Assembly (NCBI RefSeq): GCF_003594885.1
Contig: NZ_QZEZ01000004.1
Span: forward strand, 191,629 to 255,628
Length of the DNA stretch: 64,000 nucleotides
Origin: Vallicoccus soli
Lineage (GTDB): Bacteria; Actinomycetota; Actinomycetes; Motilibacterales; Motilibacteraceae
Reading direction: 5' to 3'
Shown: positions 7,840 to 16,208 of the stretch, piece by piece
How the letters are laid out: every line of letters starts with the position of its first letter
How positions within the stretch are numbered: position 1 is the stretch's first letter
The notes under the pieces: model-generated
Told to the model about the DNA's origin: nothing
The model's database searches: none
Seen by the model: only the letters and a program-made list of their open reading frames with translations
Position numbers and translations under genes: made by a program

Positions 7840-8798
7840 GCGCCCGCCAGGGCGGGCAGCAGCCGGGTCGCGGCCAGGTCGAGGAAGGCCTCCTGCTCCT
7901 GGCCGACGTGGTGGACGTACACCTCGTCGAAGCCCAGCGACGCGAGGGCGGCGAGCTCGTCGGCGAGGCGGTGGTGGTCGCTCGTGGCGACGACGCCGGA
8001 CGCCACGTCGTCCGGGCGGACGAAGGAGGCGACCGACTCGAAGTCGCTCGGCAGCGCGAGGTCCCACGCCACCGGGCTCCCGACGACGACCGGCGCCCAC
8101 TGCTCGTGCGCGAGGCGCAGGGCCTCCTCGTCGGTCGGCGCCCAGGCCACGTGCACCTGCAGGTTCGCCGGCCCGCGCCCGCCGGCCCCGCGGTACGCCT
8201 CGATGACCTCGCGCACGACCTCCGGCGGCTGGTTGACCGTGATGAGCCCGTCGGCCCAGGAGGCGGCCCAGGCCGCCGTACGGGGCGTCACGGCCGCCGC
8301 GAGCAGCGGCGGCGGCTCGGCGGGCAGCGTCCAGAGCCGGGCGCGGTCCACGCGCACCGGCCCGTCGACGGAGACCTCCTCGCCGGCGAAGAGGGCGCGG
8401 AAGACCTCGACGCAGGCGAGCAGGCGCTCCTCGCGCTGCTGCTTGGTCGGCCAGGGGCCGCCGGTGACGTGCTCGTTGAGGTTCTGGCCGCTGCCGAGGG
8501 CGGCCCAGAACCGGCCCGGGAACATGGACGCCAGCGTCGCCATCTTCTGCGCGTGCACCGCGGGGTGGTAGCGCTGGCCCGGGGCGGTGACGACCCCGAA
8601 GCGCAGGTCGGTCGTGGCCAGCGCGGCGCCGAGCCACGACCAGGCGTACCCGGACTCGCCCTGCACGGAGGACCACGGCGCGAAGTGGTCCGAGCACATC
8701 GCCGCGCCGAAGCCGGCGCGCTCGGCGGCCTGCACGGCCTCGAGCAGCCGGCCCGGCGGGATCTGCTCGTGGGAGCTGTGGAAGCCGAAGCGGGTCAC
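7836..8798 (-). CDS. LLM-class flavin-dependent oxidoreductase
   Basis: A 320-residue luciferase-like TIM-barrel oxidoreductase. It starts MTRFGFHSSHEQ and contains LRFGVVTAPGQRYHPA and FWAALGSGQNLNEHVTG, typical of the group related to F420-dependent dehydrogenases, some members of which use FMN. Cofactor choice cannot be decided from the sequence. GTG 8798 overlaps the mnhG stop and its own stop overlaps the GH15 start, both by 4 bases, so it should be translated with them. Pairing with a GH15 gene recurs in actinobacteria as I recall, but no joint function is established here. Confidence 0.85.
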   Translation of the reverse strand: MTRFGFHSSHEQIPPGRLLEAVQAAERAGFGAAMCSDHFAPWSSVQGESGYAWSWLGAALATTDLRFGVVTAPGQRYHPAVHAQKMATLASMFPGRFWAALGSGQNLNEHVTGGPWPTKQQREERLLACVEVFRALFAGEEVSVDGPVRVDRARLWTLPAEPPPLLAAAVTPRTAAWAASWADGLITVNQPPEVVREVIEAYRGAGGRGPANLQVHVAWAPTDEEALRLAHEQWAPVVVGSPVAWDLALPSDFESVASFVRPDDVASGVVATSDHHRLADELAALASLGFDEVYVHHVGQEQEAFLDLAATRLLPALAGA

Positions 8799-9157
8799 GC
8801 AGGGCCCTCCGGGGGGCGTCGGGCGGCCTCGTGGGCCGCGAGGTCGTCGCGGACGAGGAGCGGGCGCACGTCGTGCCCGCTCCGGCGGGCCGCGCGCCCG
8901 ATGGTGTGGGCCCCCACCGGGGACGTGAGCACCTGGAACGCGGCGACGAGCAGCAGCGTCCCCGCGAGGCCGCTGCTGCGAACCTCGAGCGCGGTGCCGG
9001 CCAGGACCAGGAGCAGCCCGAGGACCGCCGGCTTGGTCTGCGCGTGCATCCGGGTGAGGACGTCGGGGAAGCGCAGCAGCCCGACCGCGCCGAGCAGGGT
9101 CAGCGCCACGCCCCCCAGCAGCAGGACGGCGGCGACGACGTCGAGGACGAGGGTCAC
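8795..9157 (-). CDS. mnhG: Mrp Na+/H+ antiporter subunit G
   Basis: A 120-residue integral membrane protein with three helices in the first 90 residues and a polar C-tail. LLRFPDVLTRMHAQTKP is the MnhG/MrpG signature. It is the smallest accessory part of the multi-subunit Mrp monovalent cation/proton antiporter, ordered A to G here. GTG 9157 overlaps the mnhF stop by 4 bases, and its stop overlaps the LLM oxidoreductase start. Confidence 0.93.
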   Translation of the reverse strand: MTLVLDVVAAVLLLGGVALTLLGAVGLLRFPDVLTRMHAQTKPAVLGLLLVLAGTALEVRSSGLAGTLLLVAAFQVLTSPVGAHTIGRAARRSGHDVRPLLVRDDLAAHEAARRPPEGPA

Positions 9158-9417
9158 GGCTCCTCCCGCCGCTCGAGGAAGCGCGCGACCGCCACGGTCC
9201 CGGTGAAGGCCAGCAGGGACACCACGATGAGGATGCCCGCGTTCTCCGGCCCGGCCGACTGCGCCACCACCACCGCGACGCCGCCGACGAGGACGAGCAG
9301 CAGCGTGTCGAGGGCGACGATGCGGTCGCTGGTGGTCGGCCCGCGGAGCAGGCGCGCCAGGACGAGCGCCCCGGCCAGCGCGAGCCCGGCCAGCGCGACG
9401 GTGTAGACGGTCTCCAC
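9154..9417 (-). CDS. mnhF: Mrp Na+/H+ antiporter subunit F
   Basis: An 87-residue protein with three predicted helices. RLLRGPTTSDRIVALDTL is the conserved MrpF core. GTG 9417 is preceded by a strong AGGAGGAG ribosome site. The stop overlaps the mnhG start by 4 bases. Confidence 0.93.
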   Translation of the reverse strand: METVYTVALAGLALAGALVLARLLRGPTTSDRIVALDTLLLVLVGGVAVVVAQSAGPENAGILIVVSLLAFTGTVAVARFLERREEP

Positions 9418-9426
9418 GGCTCCTCC

Positions 9427-9939
9427 TCAGCCCGCAGGGGCCCGGTCGAGGTCGAGGCCCAGCACCCGCGCGCCGTGCTCCTCGCGGCCCTGGACCGTGC
9501 GCAGCTCGTCCTCGGCCGCCCCGGGGCGGTCGGGCAGGTGCAGCACGTGGATCCACAGCCGCGCGTGGGCGGGGTCGGCCTCGACGGTCAGCGTGCCCGG
9601 GGTGAGGCTCGTGGTGTTGGCCACGAGCGAGACGAGCGCGCGGTCGGTGGTGCGCAGCGGCACCTCGAGGACGGCCGGGCGCAGCTCGGTGCGCGGCTGC
9701 AGCACCCGCCGGGCCACGTCGAGGGTGGCGACGACGAGGTCGCGCAGGAACGCGAGCAGGTAGGTCAGCGCCGGCCAGGGCCGCACCCGGTACCGCCGCG
9801 CCGTCCCGCCGGGCAGCGGCACGAGGACGAGGACCGCGGCCGCGGCGGCCAGGCCGCCGAGCAGGTTCGCCCACGACAGGTCGCCCCACAGGGCGAACCA
9901 GACGAGGAGCAGCCAGGCGACGGTGGGCAGGTGGCGCAC
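9427..9939 (-). CDS. mnhE: Mrp Na+/H+ antiporter subunit E
   Basis: A 170-residue protein of the MrpE family: hydrophobic N-terminal helices (VAWLLLVWFALWGDLSWAN), then a cytoplasmic domain with SLVANTTSLTPGTLTVE, the family hallmark. MrpE is specific to Mrp systems and has no complex I counterpart, so this locus is a true Mrp antiporter and not a complex I fragment. Only 3 bp separate it from mnhD and 9 bp from mnhF. Confidence 0.93.
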   Translation of the reverse strand: MRHLPTVAWLLLVWFALWGDLSWANLLGGLAAAAAVLVLVPLPGGTARRYRVRPWPALTYLLAFLRDLVVATLDVARRVLQPRTELRPAVLEVPLRTTDRALVSLVANTTSLTPGTLTVEADPAHARLWIHVLHLPDRPGAAEDELRTVQGREEHGARVLGLDLDRAPAG

Positions 9940-9942
9940 GGG

Positions 9943-11508
9943 TCAGCCCCCCAGGACCGCGGTGACGTACGGCGTCGCGGCCAGCAGGTCGGTCGCGGCG
10001 CGCTCGGAGAGGGCGTACAGCGGGCCGCCCAGGACGGGGATCGCGAGGCCCACGAGGACCACCGCGACCGTCGCACCGGTCATGGCCCGCGGCACGGCCC
10101 GCACGCCGACCGTGACGGCGTCGGACGGGTCGGCGTCGGCCACCGGGTCCGACGGCACGCCCCAGAAGGCCGAGCCCCAGATGACCGCCATCGCGTAGAG
10201 GGTCAGCAGGCTCACGAGCACGGCGATGCCGACGATCCACCACGAGCCCGCGGCGCTGCCGGCCTGCAGCAGCGCCAGCTTGGCGACGAAGCCGCTGAAC
10301 GGCGGCACGCCGGCCAGCGACAGCGCGGGGAGCGCGAAGAGCACGCCCAGCAGGGCCGAGCGGTGCGCCAGCCCCGAGATGCGGTCGAGCTGGCCGGTGC
10401 CGGCCCGGCGCTCGACGAGCCCCTCCACGCAGAACAGCGTGGTCTGGATGACGATGTGGTGCACGACGTAGAGCACCGCCCCCGCCAGGCCCGCCACGGT
10501 GAACAGGCCCAGGCCCATCATGATGTAGCCGATGTGGCTCACGATCGTGAACGAGAGCACGCGCTTGACCTCGTTCTGGGCGATCGCGCCGAGGATGCCG
10601 ACGAGCAGCGTCGCGCCGGCGACGGTGAGCACCACCGGGCCGATGACGTCGACGTCGTCCGGGAAGAGCAGCGTCTGCGTGCGGATGATCGCGTAGGCGC
10701 CCACCTTCGTGAGCAGACCGGCGAACACGGCGGTCACCGGCGCCGGGGCCACCGGGTACGAGTCGGGCAGCCAGAAGTAGAGCGGGAACAGCGCCGCCTT
10801 GACGCCGAACACCACGAGCAGCAGCAGCGCGAGCGCGAGGCGCACGCCGTCGGGCAGCTCGGCCACGGCGCCGCGCAGGTCGGCCATGTTGACGGTGCCC
10901 GTGGCGGCGTACACGAGGCCGACGGCGGTGACGAACAGCGCCGAGGCGAGCAGCGACACCACGATGTACGTCATCGCGCTGCGCACCGCCTCGGGCCCGG
11001 CCTGCAGCGTGATGAGGACGTACGACGCCGTGAGCATGACCTCGAAGGCGACGAACAGGTTGAACAGGTCGCCGGTCAGGAAGGCGAAGCAGACGCCCGC
11101 GGCGAGCACGAGGTACGTCGGGTGGAAGACGAACCGGACCCGCGCCGACCGCTCGTCGGCGGGGTCGGCGACGCCCTGGCCGACGGCGTAGGCCAGGACG
11201 ACGAGCAGCACGACGACGGACACCACGACGAGCAGCGCGGCGAGCCGGTCCGCCACGAGCGTGATGCCGAAGGGCGCCGCCCAGCCGCCGGCCTGCACGG
11301 CGAGCGGACCGTCGGCGTCGACCCGCAGGAGCAGCAGCAGCGCGTCGGTGCCGACGACCGCGAGGACGCCGGCGGCCAGGGCGCGCTGCACGGGGGCGGC
11401 GCGCACGAGCAGCGCGACGGCGGCGCCGAGCAGCGGCAGCAGGACGGGCAGCGCGACGGCGACGCCGGGCGGCACCTGGCGCGCGAGGTCGAGGAGGGCG
11501 TCGGTCAC
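9943..11508 (-). CDS. mnhD: Mrp Na+/H+ antiporter subunit D
   Basis: A 521-residue protein with about 14 hydrophobic segments and the proton-translocating antiporter domain shared with complex I NuoL/M/N. Recognisable elements are FEVMLTASYVL (conserved Glu of helix 5), FPLYFWLPDSYPVAPAPVTAVFAGLLTK (Lys in a broken helix) and KRVLSFTIVSHIGYI. GTG 11508 has an upstream GGGAGGT and overlaps the mnhC stop by 4 bases. Confidence 0.94.
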   Translation of the reverse strand: MTDALLDLARQVPPGVAVALPVLLPLLGAAVALLVRAAPVQRALAAGVLAVVGTDALLLLLRVDADGPLAVQAGGWAAPFGITLVADRLAALLVVVSVVVLLVVLAYAVGQGVADPADERSARVRFVFHPTYLVLAAGVCFAFLTGDLFNLFVAFEVMLTASYVLITLQAGPEAVRSAMTYIVVSLLASALFVTAVGLVYAATGTVNMADLRGAVAELPDGVRLALALLLLVVFGVKAALFPLYFWLPDSYPVAPAPVTAVFAGLLTKVGAYAIIRTQTLLFPDDVDVIGPVVLTVAGATLLVGILGAIAQNEVKRVLSFTIVSHIGYIMMGLGLFTVAGLAGAVLYVVHHIVIQTTLFCVEGLVERRAGTGQLDRISGLAHRSALLGVLFALPALSLAGVPPFSGFVAKLALLQAGSAAGSWWIVGIAVLVSLLTLYAMAVIWGSAFWGVPSDPVADADPSDAVTVGVRAVPRAMTGATVAVVLVGLAIPVLGGPLYALSERAATDLLAATPYVTAVLGG

Positions 11509-12029
11509 CGCGGGACCTCCCGGGCGTCGGCGTCGGCAGGGGCGGCGGCGTCGGCACGGGCGTCGGCGACGGCGAGACGGGCGATGCGCGCGTCCTCCAC
11601 GTCGTCCTGCACCGCGTCGTCCCGGTTGAGCCGGTAGCTGCGGTAGGCCAGGGCCAGCAGCAGCGCGGTCACCGCGAAGGAGATGACGATGGCGGTGAGC
11701 GCCATCGCCTGGGGGAGCGGGTCGGCGACGTCGGCGGGCAGGGAGCCGTCCTCGCGGACGAGGGGCGGTGCGCCGGCGCGCCCGCCCGCGACGAGCAGCA
11801 GAAGGTTCGCCCCGTGCGTCAGCAGGGTCAGCCCGATGAGCAGGCGGGTCAGCGCCCGCTGCAGCAGCAGGTACGTCCCCGTGGCGAACAGGACGCCGAT
11901 GACCACGGCGAGCACGACGCTCGCGCCGGTCGGGGCCAGGTCCACCTCGGGCGGCGGCTCGACCGCAAGGACGGCGGGGTGCAGGGCCACGCCGGCCAGG
12001 TCGAACGGGCTCGTGCCGACGGCGCTCAC
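11505..12029 (-). CDS. mnhC: Mrp Na+/H+ antiporter subunit C
   Basis: A 174-residue NuoK-like subunit with three transmembrane segments: VVLAVVIGVLFATGTYLLLQ, LLIGLTLLTHGANLLLL, and MALTAIVISFAVTALLLALA. The conserved PQAMALTAIVI motif is intact. The C-terminal tail (from about 135) is Asp/Ala-rich and hydrophilic. GTG 12029 overlaps the mnhB stop by 4 bases. The N-terminal 40 residues are longer than in typical MrpC and may be partly untranslated if a later start is used. Confidence 0.92.
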   Translation of the reverse strand: MSAVGTSPFDLAGVALHPAVLAVEPPPEVDLAPTGASVVLAVVIGVLFATGTYLLLQRALTRLLIGLTLLTHGANLLLLVAGGRAGAPPLVREDGSLPADVADPLPQAMALTAIVISFAVTALLLALAYRSYRLNRDDAVQDDVEDARIARLAVADARADAAAPADADAREVPR

Positions 12030-12514
12030 ACGGCCTCCCCGGGGTCGTCGTCCTCGGCCAGGGGGGCGAGCGAGGTCCCCTCCTGTGCGCCGAGCGTGGA
12101 CAGGACGGCGAGCACCATGCCGACGACGACGAGGTACACCCCGGTGTCGAAGGCCAGCGCGGACGCCAGCGGGACCTCGCCCAGGACCGGGACGACCGGG
12201 TGGGCGTACCCGCTCTCGAGCAGCTGCCCGCCGCCGAGCAGCGGCGCCGCCGCGGTGACCGCGGCGACGAGCAGCCCGGCGCCGAGCACGAGGCCCGGCC
12301 GTGGCGCCCCCGGCACGGGGCGGCCCGGGCGGGCGTCCTCGCCGGCGAGGTAGCGCAGCAGGAACGCCGTGCCGGCCACGAGGCCCGCGATGAAGCCGCC
12401 GCCGGGCGCGTTGTGCCCGCGCACGAGGAAGAACAGCGAGGTCAGCAGGACCGCGTGGAAGACCGCCCGGACCGCGGTCTGGACGATGGGGGACCGGTGG
12501 TCGAAGGCCCTCAC
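12026..12514 (-). CDS. mnhB: Mrp Na+/H+ antiporter subunit B
   Basis: A 162-residue membrane subunit. The N-terminal SPIVQTAVRAVFHAVLLTSLFFL and GHNAPGGGFIAGLVAGTAF are the MnhB signature. Four helices are expected, with a polar C-terminus. It overlaps mnhA upstream and mnhC downstream by 4 bases each. Confidence 0.93.
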   Translation of the reverse strand: MRAFDHRSPIVQTAVRAVFHAVLLTSLFFLVRGHNAPGGGFIAGLVAGTAFLLRYLAGEDARPGRPVPGAPRPGLVLGAGLLVAAVTAAAPLLGGGQLLESGYAHPVVPVLGEVPLASALAFDTGVYLVVVGMVLAVLSTLGAQEGTSLAPLAEDDDPGEAV

Positions 12515-14877
12515 CCGGACACCTCCTCGCGGTCGCTGCGCCCGCGCTGGCGCGAGGCCCCGCGCAGGGTGAGGACGAGGCTGGAGAGCCCGAGGGCGGC
12601 GACGAGCACCACCGTCGCCTCACCGAGGGTGTCGAGCCCGCGGAAGTCCACGAGGATGACGTTGACGACGTTGGAGCCGCCGGCCTCCGGCGCCGAGCGC
12701 GCCAGGAACTCCTCGGAGACGCTGGGCCGGGACCGGGCGCTCGTCGTCGCGAGCGTCAGCGCGGTCACCGAGGCGCCCACCACGAGGGCCGCGCCGCCGC
12801 GCAGCAGCCGGGTCCGCCCGACCGTCGGTCCGAAGCGGCGGGGGAGCAGGCGCAGGACGAGCAGGAAGATCACCAGGCTCAGGGTCTCGACGAGGAACTG
12901 GGTCAGGGCGAGGTCGGGGCCGCCGTGCAGCACGTAGAGGATCGCCACGCCGTAGCCGGTCGCCCCGAGGAACAGCACGGCGGACAGGCGCGCCGAGGAG
13001 CGCGCGGCGGCCAGCGCGGCGAGCACCACGAGCAGGCCCACCGCCGCCTGGGGCCAGCCGTCGGCCCAGCGCGCCGCCTCCAGGTCCGCGCCGCGCAGCA
13101 GCGCCACCCCCGGCGCGACGGCCGCGCAGAGCGACACGACGGCGAGGTAGAACGGCAGCGAGCCGCGCTGGGTGCGGCCCGTGACCTCGTCCGCGCCCTG
13201 CTCGAGCGCGCGCACCGACGCGTCGTAGCCCAGGTCGGCGTCGAGGGCCCGCGGCAGGCGGTCGCCGACGGCGCGCAGGGCGCGGGCGTACGACCCCCGG
13301 GCCAGGGCGAGGGCGGCGCCGAGCGCCAGGGTGAGCAGCGACAGCAGGAGGTACGGCGTCACGCCGTGCCAGAGCGCGAGGTGCGGCCCCTCGCCCTCGT
13401 ACGGCGCGGCGACCGCCCCCGCGAGCCCGTCGAGCAGCGACGGCACGAGCCCCAGCGCGAGGCTCACGACCGAGAGCAGCACGACCGGGGCGACGAGGCC
13501 GGGGCCCGGCGGGTGCACGTGGGCGGGGTCGACGCGCTGCGCGCCCGCCGGGGTGCCGTCCGGGTCGTGCGGGGGCAGCGGCTCCGCGCGGTCGGCGAAG
13601 GCGCCCCAGACGTAGCGCAGCGCGTAGGCGAGGGTGAGGACGCTGCCGAGGACGAGGCCGGCGAGCGCCGCGGCGGCGAGCGGCCCCTCCTCGGCGAGGA
13701 GCGCGGCGTACACCTCCTCCTTGGCGATGAAGCCCAGGAAGAGCGGCACGCCGCCCATCGAGAGCGCGCCGACCGCCGCCGCGACCGCGAGGACCGGCAT
13801 GCGCCGCCCGAGGCCGTGCAGCAGGCGCAGGTCGCGGGTGTGCGCGGCGTGGTCGACCGCGCCGACGCTGAGGAACAGCGCGGCCTTGGCGAAGCCGTGC
13901 GCGAGGAGCAGCACGCCCGCCGCGACGGCCGCCTCGTGGGTCCCCCAGGACGCCACGGCGACGAGGAAGCCGAGCTGGCTCACCGTGGAGAAGGCGAGGA
14001 GGCGCTTCAGGTCGTGCTGGCGCAGCGCGCGCCAGCCCCCCAGCACCATCGTCGCCACGCCGAGGGTCACGAGCAGCGGGCGCCACCAGGGCAGCTCGGC
14101 GAAGCCGGGCGCCAGGCGGGCCACGAGGTAGACGCCGGCCTTCACCATCGCCGCGGCGTGCAGGTACGCGCTCACCGGCGTCGGCGCGGCCATGGCCGCC
14201 GGCAGCCACGGGTGGAACGGCACCTGCGCGGACTTCGTCACGGCGCCGAGCAGGACCAGCAGGAGCGCCGCGGTGACGAGCCCGCCGCCGGGCGGGTCCG
14301 CGACGATGCCGGAGAGGCTCGTCGTCCCCGCCTGCTGCGCGAGCACGATGAGCCCGACGAGCATGGCCAGGCCGCCGAGCGTCGTGACGAGCAGCGCCTG
14401 CGTCGCCGCGCGGCGCGCAGCCGCGTCCTCGTCGCTCAGCCCCACGAGCAGGTACGACGTGACGGTCGTGAGCTCCCAGAAGACGTACAGCAGCACGACG
14501 TCGTCGGCGACGACGAGCCCGAGCATCGCCCCGGCGAAGGCGGTCAGCGTCGTGACGAAGCGCACCAGCGCGCCGTCGCGCTCCGCGTACGCGGCGCAGT
14601 AGGCGAAGATCACCGTGCCTACGCCGCTGACGAGCACGAGCAGCAGCAGCGACAGCGCGTCCAGGCGCAGGGCGACGGACAGGTCGAGCCCCGGCACCCA
14701 CGGGACGTCCTGCACCCAGGGCCGCCCGTCGAGGACGTCGGGCGCGGCCGCGGCGGCGAGCACCGCGCCGGACAGGGGCGCCAGCGCCGCCACCCAGAAC
14801 GCGCGGGGGCCCAGCCGCGGGGCGAGCGCCCCGGCGAGCGCGGCGAGGCCCGCGTGCAGGGCCAGGACGAGCAGCAA
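12511..14877 (-). CDS. mnhA: Mrp Na+/H+ antiporter subunit A
   Basis: The largest Mrp subunit (788 residues from this start). It has a NuoL-like antiporter domain with VFWELTTVTSYLLVG (conserved Glu), FHPWLPAAMAAPTPVSAYLHAAAMVKAG and KRLLAFSTVSQLG, then extra C-terminal helices and the MrpA-specific end (NVVNVILVDFRGLDTLGE). I chose TTG 14877 because AGGAGG lies 6 nt upstream and the protein then starts MLLVLALHAG as MrpA proteins usually do; ATG 14910 would add 11 polar residues. It follows nuoD by 87 bp on the same strand, with a stem-loop between. Confidence 0.92.
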   Translation of the reverse strand: MLLVLALHAGLAALAGALAPRLGPRAFWVAALAPLSGAVLAAAAAPDVLDGRPWVQDVPWVPGLDLSVALRLDALSLLLLVLVSGVGTVIFAYCAAYAERDGALVRFVTTLTAFAGAMLGLVVADDVVLLYVFWELTTVTSYLLVGLSDEDAAARRAATQALLVTTLGGLAMLVGLIVLAQQAGTTSLSGIVADPPGGGLVTAALLLVLLGAVTKSAQVPFHPWLPAAMAAPTPVSAYLHAAAMVKAGVYLVARLAPGFAELPWWRPLLVTLGVATMVLGGWRALRQHDLKRLLAFSTVSQLGFLVAVASWGTHEAAVAAGVLLLAHGFAKAALFLSVGAVDHAAHTRDLRLLHGLGRRMPVLAVAAAVGALSMGGVPLFLGFIAKEEVYAALLAEEGPLAAAALAGLVLGSVLTLAYALRYVWGAFADRAEPLPPHDPDGTPAGAQRVDPAHVHPPGPGLVAPVVLLSVVSLALGLVPSLLDGLAGAVAAPYEGEGPHLALWHGVTPYLLLSLLTLALGAALALARGSYARALRAVGDRLPRALDADLGYDASVRALEQGADEVTGRTQRGSLPFYLAVVSLCAAVAPGVALLRGADLEAARWADGWPQAAVGLLVVLAALAAARSSARLSAVLFLGATGYGVAILYVLHGGPDLALTQFLVETLSLVIFLLVLRLLPRRFGPTVGRTRLLRGGAALVVGASVTALTLATTSARSRPSVSEEFLARSAPEAGGSNVVNVILVDFRGLDTLGEATVVLVAALGLSSLVLTLRGASRQRGRSDREEVSG

Positions 14878-14894
14878 GCGGGTCCTCCTCGGTC

Positions 14895-14930
14895 GGTCGG
14901 CGGTGGGCATGCGCCACCGCGTCGCCGACC
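14895..14930 (-). other. Stem-loop between nuoD and mnhA
   Basis: GGTCGG-CGGTGG (14895-14906) pairs with CCACCG (14914-14919) and CCGACC (14925-14930) across a 5-nt bulge and a GCATGCG loop. It lies 18 bp before the preferred mnhA start and could act as a partial terminator or RNA-processing site that sets different levels for nuoD and the Mrp genes. No T-run follows. Confidence 0.4.
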
Positions 14931-14964
14931 AGGCTTCCCGGCACTCCGGGTCCGACCCTACCGG

Positions 14965-16122
14965 CTACTTGTCGATGTCCCCGACCACGAAGAACAGCGA
15001 ACCGAGGATCGCGACCATGTCGGCGACGAGGTTGCCCGGCAGGACCTCGGCCAACGCCTGGACGTTCCCGAAGCTCGCGGTGCGCATCTTCAGCCGCCAC
15101 GGCGTCTTCTCGCCGCGCGAGACGAGCCAGTAGCCGTTCACGCCGAGCGGGTTCTCCGTCGGCACGTAGAGGTGGCCCTCGGGGGCCTTGAGGACCTTCG
15201 GCAGGCGCAGCTGCACCGGGCCCGGCGCGGCGGCGGCGAGCCGGTCGACCGCCGCCTCGGCGAGGTCGAGCGAGACGTGCACCTGCTCCAGCAGGCACTC
15301 GAAGCGGGCGAGGCAGTCGCCCTCGGCGCGGGTGACGACCCGGCCGGGCCCGCCGGGGGCGAAGAGCTCGCCGTAGGAGAGGTACGGCTCGTCGCGGCGC
15401 AGGTCGACGTCGACGCCCGACGCCCGCGCGACCGGGCCGCTGACGCCGTACTGGTGGACCTGCTCGGGGGTGATGACGCCGACGCCGCGGGTGCGCGCGC
15501 GGAAGATCGCGTTGCCCAGGACGAGGTCGTCGAGCTCGTGCATCCGCGAGCGGACCCCGCGCACCGCCTCGAGCGCGCGCCCGGTCCAGCCGGCCGGCAG
15601 GTCGTCGCGGAGCCCGCCGACCCGGTTGAACATGTAGTGGATGCGCCCCCCGGACACCTCCTCCATGACGCCCTGCAGGACCTCGCGCTCGCGGAAGGCG
15701 TAGAAGATCGGGGTGATCGCGCCGATCTCCAGCGGGTAGGCGCCGAGGAACATGAGGTGGTTCAGCACCCGGTTGAGCTCGGCGAGCGCCACCCGCGCCC
15801 ACACCGCCCGCTCGGGGACCTCCATGCCCAGCATCCGCTCGACCGCCAGCACGACGCCGAGCTCGTTCGAGAACGCCGACAGCCAGTCGTGGCGGTTCGC
15901 CAGCACGAGGATCTGCCGGTAGTCGCGGACCTCGAAGAGCTTCTCGGCCCCCCGGTGCATGTAGCCGATCACCGGCTCGGCGCTCACGATGCGCTCGCCG
16001 TCCAGGACCAGGCGCAGCCGCAGGACCCCGTGGGTGGACGGGTGCTGGGGGCCGATGTTGAGCACCATCTCCGCGGTCTCGAGCGTGCCCGACCCGAGGG
16101 CGACCGTCCGCTGCTCGCTCAC
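14965..16122 (-). CDS. nuoD: Stand-alone NADH-quinone oxidoreductase subunit D homologue (NuoD paralogue)
   Basis: A 385-residue member of the complex I 49-kDa/NiFe-hydrogenase large-subunit family. [17 protein letters not shown] (22-38) and [13 protein letters not shown] (52-64) are clear family motifs, and the end FFVVGDIDK matches the usual NuoD C-terminus. There is no CxxC pair, so it is not a NiFe-hydrogenase subunit. Where canonical NuoD has R-M-D-Y (Tyr binds the quinone head), this one has Arg77-His-Asp-Trp80. No other peripheral-arm gene is nearby; mnhA-G follow on the same strand. GTG 16122 is preferred because the protein then starts shortly before the family core; the 24 codons upstream look non-coding. 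It is probably a paralogue with a non-standard role. Confidence 0.85.
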   Translation of the reverse strand: MSEQRTVALGSGTLETAEMVLNIGPQHPSTHGVLRLRLVLDGERIVSAEPVIGYMHRGAEKLFEVRDYRQILVLANRHDWLSAFSNELGVVLAVERMLGMEVPERAVWARVALAELNRVLNHLMFLGAYPLEIGAITPIFYAFREREVLQGVMEEVSGGRIHYMFNRVGGLRDDLPAGWTGRALEAVRGVRSRMHELDDLVLGNAIFRARTRGVGVITPEQVHQYGVSGPVARASGVDVDLRRDEPYLSYGELFAPGGPGRVVTRAEGDCLARFECLLEQVHVSLDLAEAAVDRLAAAAPGPVQLRLPKVLKAPEGHLYVPTENPLGVNGYWLVSRGEKTPWRLKMRTASFGNVQALAEVLPGNLVADMVAILGSLFFVVGDIDK

Positions 16123-16208
16123 GCGGGCGATCCTCGCAGAGCGCGCGTGGGCGCGCGCCGCGCCGGGCAGGGAGGAGGGGCAGCAGCCCCCCACGGACGG
16201 AGGAGCCC

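Noticed and set aside
14965..16122. NiFe-hydrogenase large subunit in place of NuoD
   Set aside because: The N- and C-terminal CxxC pairs needed for the NiFe centre are absent, while NuoD motifs are intact.
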